Shown here piece after piece: positions 62,380-64,000 of a stretch of 64,000 bases of DNA (the stretch's first letter is position 1; each line of letters opens with the position of its first letter). The DNA is from GCA-2794515 sp034436155 (GTDB lineage Bacteria > Chloroflexota > Anaerolineae > Aggregatilineales > Phototrophicaceae). Location of the stretch: assembly GCA_034436155.1 (NCBI GenBank), contig DAOTVP010000028.1, positions 1 through 64,000 on the forward strand. The letters run 5' to 3'. The position numbers and the translations under genes are program-made. The notes under the pieces were generated by a model, which had not been told where the DNA came from, made no database searches, and saw nothing but the letters and a program-made list of their open reading frames with translations.

Positions 62380-63969
62380 ATGACGAACTTATTCGGTTTT
62401 GATGTGCTATCCATACTGGTCATCGCGCCAGCATTGGGGGCATTACTTGTGGCGGTATTGCCAAGCAACCCTTGGCTGGGGCGCATTTTATCCCTAGCCA
62501 TTTCGGTTGGGGTTGGCGTACTGGCTATTATGGTGTTTTTTAGCTACGACCGCACCAACCCCGATATGCAATTTGTCGCAGAGACGCAATGGTTTCCGTT
62601 GCTGGGCGCGACATGGCATGTTGGGATAGATGGCATCAGCGCGGCGATGGTGTTGCTCACGGGGATTTTAGTCCCGTTAGCCATCCTCATTAGTTGGGAA
62701 GTCGAAGACCGTCCCAATATTCATTTGTCGCTGTTGCTATTCTTTGAAACAGGCTTGATGGGCGTGTTCGTGGCGCAAGATTTGATGATATTTTTCTTAT
62801 TCTATGAACTCAGCCTTGTGCCGATTTACTTCCTCATTGACCAATGGGGCGGTAAAAATCGCAAGTACGCCGCCACCAAATTCATGATTTATTCCATCGG
62901 TGGGACGCTCGGCATGTTGCTGGCGACTCAACTCATCGGCTGGACGGCTGGCACATTCAACATTAAAGAACTGACCGCCGTGTGGCCCAATTTCGATGGC
63001 TCAGGTGGCACATTCTTAGGTGCAGATATTCAGACCGTCAAAGCATTGGCGTTTGTCGGGTTTATGATTGCCTTCTGTATCAAAGTGCCTGTGTTCCCCT
63101 TCCACACATGGTTGCCCGATGCCCACGGCGAAGCGCCAACGGCGGGTTCGATGTTGCTGGCGGGTGTCATGCTCAAATTGGGCGCGTATGGCTTCATCCG
63201 CTTGGTGATTCCGTTCTTCCCTGATGTGTGGGTGGCGGATATTGGCTTTTTGGGCTTGAATATCACATGGGCGGGCTTATTCGCCTTTCTTGCCATGTTG
63301 GGGATTGTGATGGGCGCGTTTGCGGCGTTTGCACAAACCGACATCAAGCGACTGGTGGCGTATAGCTCGGTCAATCACATGGGCTTTGTGGCGATGGGCA
63401 TCGCTGTCATGGGCGCTGTGTATGGCGAAGCCTTCGTCAATGGGTCTAGCACGATGATGCAAGACGGCATCATCGCCGCCAACGGTGCTGTGATGCAAAT
63501 GTTCAATCACGGTCTCAGTTCGGCGGGCATGTTCTTGTTGGCAGGCGCGATTTATCATAAGACCCACACCCGCGATTTGCGCGAATATGGTGGCTTGTGG
63601 GTGAAAGCCCCGATTTACGGCGGTATTTTCATCTTCACCAGCATGGCGAGTTTGGGCTTGCCCGGTCTGAATGGCTTCATCGGCGAATTTTTGGTGGTGC
63701 GCGGGTCTTTCCCCGTATTCACCTGGTTGACTATCTTCTCGATGATAGGGTTACTCTTCACAGGGGCGTACATCCTCAAGGGGATACGCGCCGTCTTACA
63801 CGGACCCTTCAACATGAAGTGGCGGAATACGGATGTCGAAATTGAATTGCGCGAATTTATCGCCATTGCGCCGTTGATGGTACTCATCCTCATCACGGGC
63901 ATCTTTCCGAATTGGATTTTATACGTGATTAACAACTCTGTAACGCTTATGATGCAGGGGCTGAGTTAG
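62380..63969 (+). CDS. nuoM: NADH-quinone oxidoreductase subunit M
   Basis: 529 aa, antiporter-like, about 14 transmembrane helices. Seen: FLFYELSLVPIYFLIDQWGG with the essential Glu of helix 5, VPVFPFHTWLPDAHGEAPTAGSMLLAGVMLKLGAYG, TDIKRLVAYSSVNHMGF with the central Lys, and a normal C-terminus. Start ATG 62380, 83 bases after nuoL. The next gene starts ten bases after its stop. Confidence 0.95.
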   Translation: MTNLFGFDVLSILVIAPALGALLVAVLPSNPWLGRILSLAISVGVGVLAIMVFFSYDRTNPDMQFVAETQWFPLLGATWHVGIDGISAAMVLLTGILVPLAILISWEVEDRPNIHLSLLLFFETGLMGVFVAQDLMIFFLFYELSLVPIYFLIDQWGGKNRKYAATKFMIYSIGGTLGMLLATQLIGWTAGTFNIKELTAVWPNFDGSGGTFLGADIQTVKALAFVGFMIAFCIKVPVFPFHTWLPDAHGEAPTAGSMLLAGVMLKLGAYGFIRLVIPFFPDVWVADIGFLGLNITWAGLFAFLAMLGIVMGAFAAFAQTDIKRLVAYSSVNHMGFVAMGIAVMGAVYGEAFVNGSSTMMQDGIIAANGAVMQMFNHGLSSAGMFLLAGAIYHKTHTRDLREYGGLWVKAPIYGGIFIFTSMASLGLPGLNGFIGEFLVVRGSFPVFTWLTIFSMIGLLFTGAYILKGIRAVLHGPFNMKWRNTDVEIELREFIAIAPLMVLILITGIFPNWILYVINNSVTLMMQGLS

Positions 63970-63978
63970 GATAGGGAT

Positions 63979-64000
63979 ATGTTTACATTTCCAGTGCTTA
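63979..64000 (+). CDS. Start of next nuo gene, probably nuoN (partial)
   Basis: ATG 63979 follows AGGATAGGG, and only MFTFPVL is visible before the window ends. By operon order after nuoM it should be nuoN; sequence alone cannot show it. Confidence 0.5.

Noticed and set aside
1..64000. tRNA or rRNA genes
   Set aside because: No convincing T-arm/acceptor combination or rRNA-like segment was found on reading; a dedicated tRNA scan would settle it.

Overview
The window is about 50% G+C, densely coded, and has no rRNA, tRNA, CRISPR array or riboswitch that I could recognise. It most likely comes from a member of the Chloroflexota, perhaps Anaerolineae. That placement is inference, resting on the dcw gene order, a cobalamin-dependent (class II) ribonucleotide reductase, LysM and beta-propeller exported proteins, FemAB-type ligases, and the lack of any outer-membrane gene. 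It looks like a chromosomal core region with small accessory insertions.

Layout. 1-3223: a transposase fragment at the left edge, a CocE-type hydrolase and two tandem copies of a DUF433/DUF5615 toxin-antitoxin-like pair. 3348-10588: a lipid-flavoured stretch with a patatin, a wax-ester synthase/DGAT fused to an SCP2-like domain, a GNAT, a HIT protein, a phasin-like helical protein, a PHB-depolymerase-like esterase and a membrane-anchored trypsin-like protease. 10568-19903: a small lipoprotein, a histidine kinase with two response regulators, proA, a truncated radical SAM gene, uvrC, proB and a LysM protein. 19925-21904: a beta-propeller lipoprotein and a KDPG aldolase. 22039-39790: the division and cell-wall (dcw) cluster rsmH-ftsL-ftsI-mraY-murD-ftsW-murG-(two CvpA-like)-murC-murB-ftsQ-ftsA-ftsZ. 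It is interrupted between murB and ftsQ by a minus-strand DUF488/DUF488/unknown operon and a broken GmrSD-type (DUF262) gene. 40159-43826: nrdJ, carrying an intein with a LAGLIDADG endonuclease at its active-site Cys and a frameshift in a run of 11 G. 43975-51029: an acidic GvpU-like protein, a YdcF/SanA-like protein and a giant alpha-2-macroglobulin that has lost its thioester motif. 51278-51929: a MntA/HepT-type pair. 51935-57124: a minus-strand operon of FemAB, a GT-C membrane protein, FemAB and an alpha/beta hydrolase. 57369-64000: the membrane-arm genes of complex I, nuoA-H-J-K-L-M and the first codons of a probable nuoN, without the B, C, D, E, F, G and I genes.

How it works together. 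The dcw genes give lipid II synthesis from MurC/B/D to MraY/MurG plus the FtsQ/L/W/I/A/Z machine; murE, murF, ddl and mraZ must lie elsewhere. The FemAB operon may decorate cell wall or surface polymers. ProB and ProA supply the first two steps of proline synthesis. The nuo genes build the proton-pumping arm of NADH dehydrogenase and depend on peripheral-arm subunits encoded elsewhere.

The most distinctive non-coding signal is a dispersed family of intergenic hairpins. Their outer and inner stems both change with compensating bases, while an internal TA/GTAT asymmetry stays fixed. Members lie at about 147, 15361, 15421, 21926, 26282 (three tandem copies), 51061 and 51126, with looser relatives elsewhere.
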